A stretch of 64,000 bases of DNA. Source: Geminocystis sp. NIES-3709 (GTDB lineage: Bacteria; Cyanobacteriota; Cyanobacteriia; Cyanobacteriales; Cyanobacteriaceae). The translations under genes were made by a program, and so were the position numbers. This document shows positions 63,492 through 64,000 of this stretch, in pieces. The notes beneath the pieces are model-generated. The model saw nothing but the letters and a program-made list of their open reading frames with translations, did no database searches and was not told the DNA's origin. The stretch lies in assembly GCF_001548115.1 (NCBI RefSeq), contig NZ_AP014821.1, positions 1,801,262 to 1,865,261 of the forward strand, given 5' to 3'. Each line of letters starts with the position of its first letter. Position 1 is the stretch's first letter.

Positions 63492-64000
63492 CTAGAACTT
63501 AAAAGTAGTTCTAACGGCCCCTACCCAAATAGCATCGTTGCGACTATCATGGTTAGGATTTAATACTACATAGGCACCCGGAGTAATCAAAATATTATCG
63601 TTGACAGGATATTTATACTGTAGCTCGATCATATAAGATGTATTTCGATCATTAGAGGCTTTAGGAGGCATACCACCTAGTAGAGATAAAATAGCCCCCT
63701 CTTTTCCTAAGTCGAGGAAAGAAACATTACCAGCCCATGTCCATAAATCAGTACTACTTCTTGCTCCTACCCCTGTAGTTTGTTGTTGTAAGTTATCGGC
63801 GGAAGCAAAACCCCCTCCACCAGAGAAATGAACTTTGTCTGTAATTCTCCAACTGCCTTGTAAACCTACCCTGTTAGCAGTTGCTGCACTCCCTGCGAAA
63901 GCATTGCCTCCTCTTGGGCTTCCTGTACTACTACTCAAATTCACCGTTCCTTCCGGCTCATAAGTGTAAAGATAAGTTGCAAATAATTGAATTGATTCTG
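63492..64000 (-). CDS. OprB/Som-type carbohydrate-selective or iron-uptake porin, 3' part
   Basis: The frame runs off the window: residues ESIQLFATYLYTYEPEGTVN precede the first internal GTG, so the true start is beyond 64000. About 168 residues are seen. Barrel strands such as VHFSGGGGFASADN, DLWTWAGNVSFLDLG, SYMIELQYKYPVND and a terminal AVRTTFKF with C-terminal Phe are those of cyanobacterial outer-membrane porins. An N-terminal SLH domain is expected outside the window. Ends 66 bp from the hairpin terminator. Confidence 0.85.
   Translation of the reverse strand, partial: ESIQLFATYLYTYEPEGTVNLSSSTGSPRGGNAFAGSAATANRVGLQGSWRITDKVHFSGGGGFASADNLQQQTTGVGARSSTDLWTWAGNVSFLDLGKEGAILSLLGGMPPKASNDRNTSYMIELQYKYPVNDNILITPGAYVVLNPNHDSRNDAIWVGAVRTTFKF

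Overview
The window is a low-G+C cyanobacterial chromosome segment. Evidence: many CGATCG/GCGATCGC (HIP1-type) sites in AT-rich DNA, and cyanobacterial families throughout: DUF3769/LptD-like outer-membrane protein, cyanobacterial-type GshA, a CRR7 homologue of the NDH-1 complex, DesC acyl-lipid desaturase, Omp85 next to purC, squalene-hopene cyclase, and an OprB/Som-type porin. A unicellular AT-rich lineage such as Geminocystis/Cyanobacterium is my inference, not something the sequence proves.

Layout. 1-10.0 kb: tRNA-Leu(UAG), a MITE-like inverted repeat, and two near-identical 1234-bp IS630-family elements (493-1726 and 8802-10035). These flank the LptD-like gene, an MFS transporter, a CobT-like gene, a coiled-coil protein and a Tat/lipobox solute-binding protein. 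10-16.9 kb: glycosyltransferases, radA, agmatinase, AI-2E-type permease. 17-24 kb: anmK, a hicAB pair with a broken toxin gene, phoU, creatininase-like, glcE-like, desC, mtnC. 24.8-30.2 kb: an RTX/P-domain exoprotein, a CbbX-like AAA+ ATPase bracketed by copies of the RTX gene tail, and an MBL hydrolase. 30.3-39.7 kb: a degenerate histidine kinase, ligA, small membrane proteins, rfbD, tandem crcB, shc. 39.7-45.9 kb: moaE, crr7, then an NAD-salvage cluster (prs-like, nadV, NrtR-like Nudix regulator) and gshA. 46.2-46.8 kb: an IS5-type remnant. 47-61 kb: a long minus-strand stretch (SGNH hydrolase, outer-membrane protein, YyaL, YebC, Amt, coiled-coil membrane protein, Fe(III) permease, Omp85/BamA, purC). 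62-64 kb: bcp, trhO, and the 3' part of a porin gene.

Genes that work together: Omp85 with the LptD-like protein and porins (outer-membrane biogenesis); nadV, the prs-like gene and the NrtR-like gene (NAD recycling and its control); hicA/hicB (toxin-antitoxin, toxin disabled by a TAA codon); crcB1/crcB2 (fluoride export).

The most unusual observation is in both IS630 copies. The transposase reading frame is split exactly after the first catalytic Asp by the same 45-nt hairpin carrying an in-frame TAA. Removing the 45 nt restores a canonical WFWD-ECGF joint and a 370-residue DDE transposase. It is either a tiny palindromic insertion or a recoding/bypass-type element.
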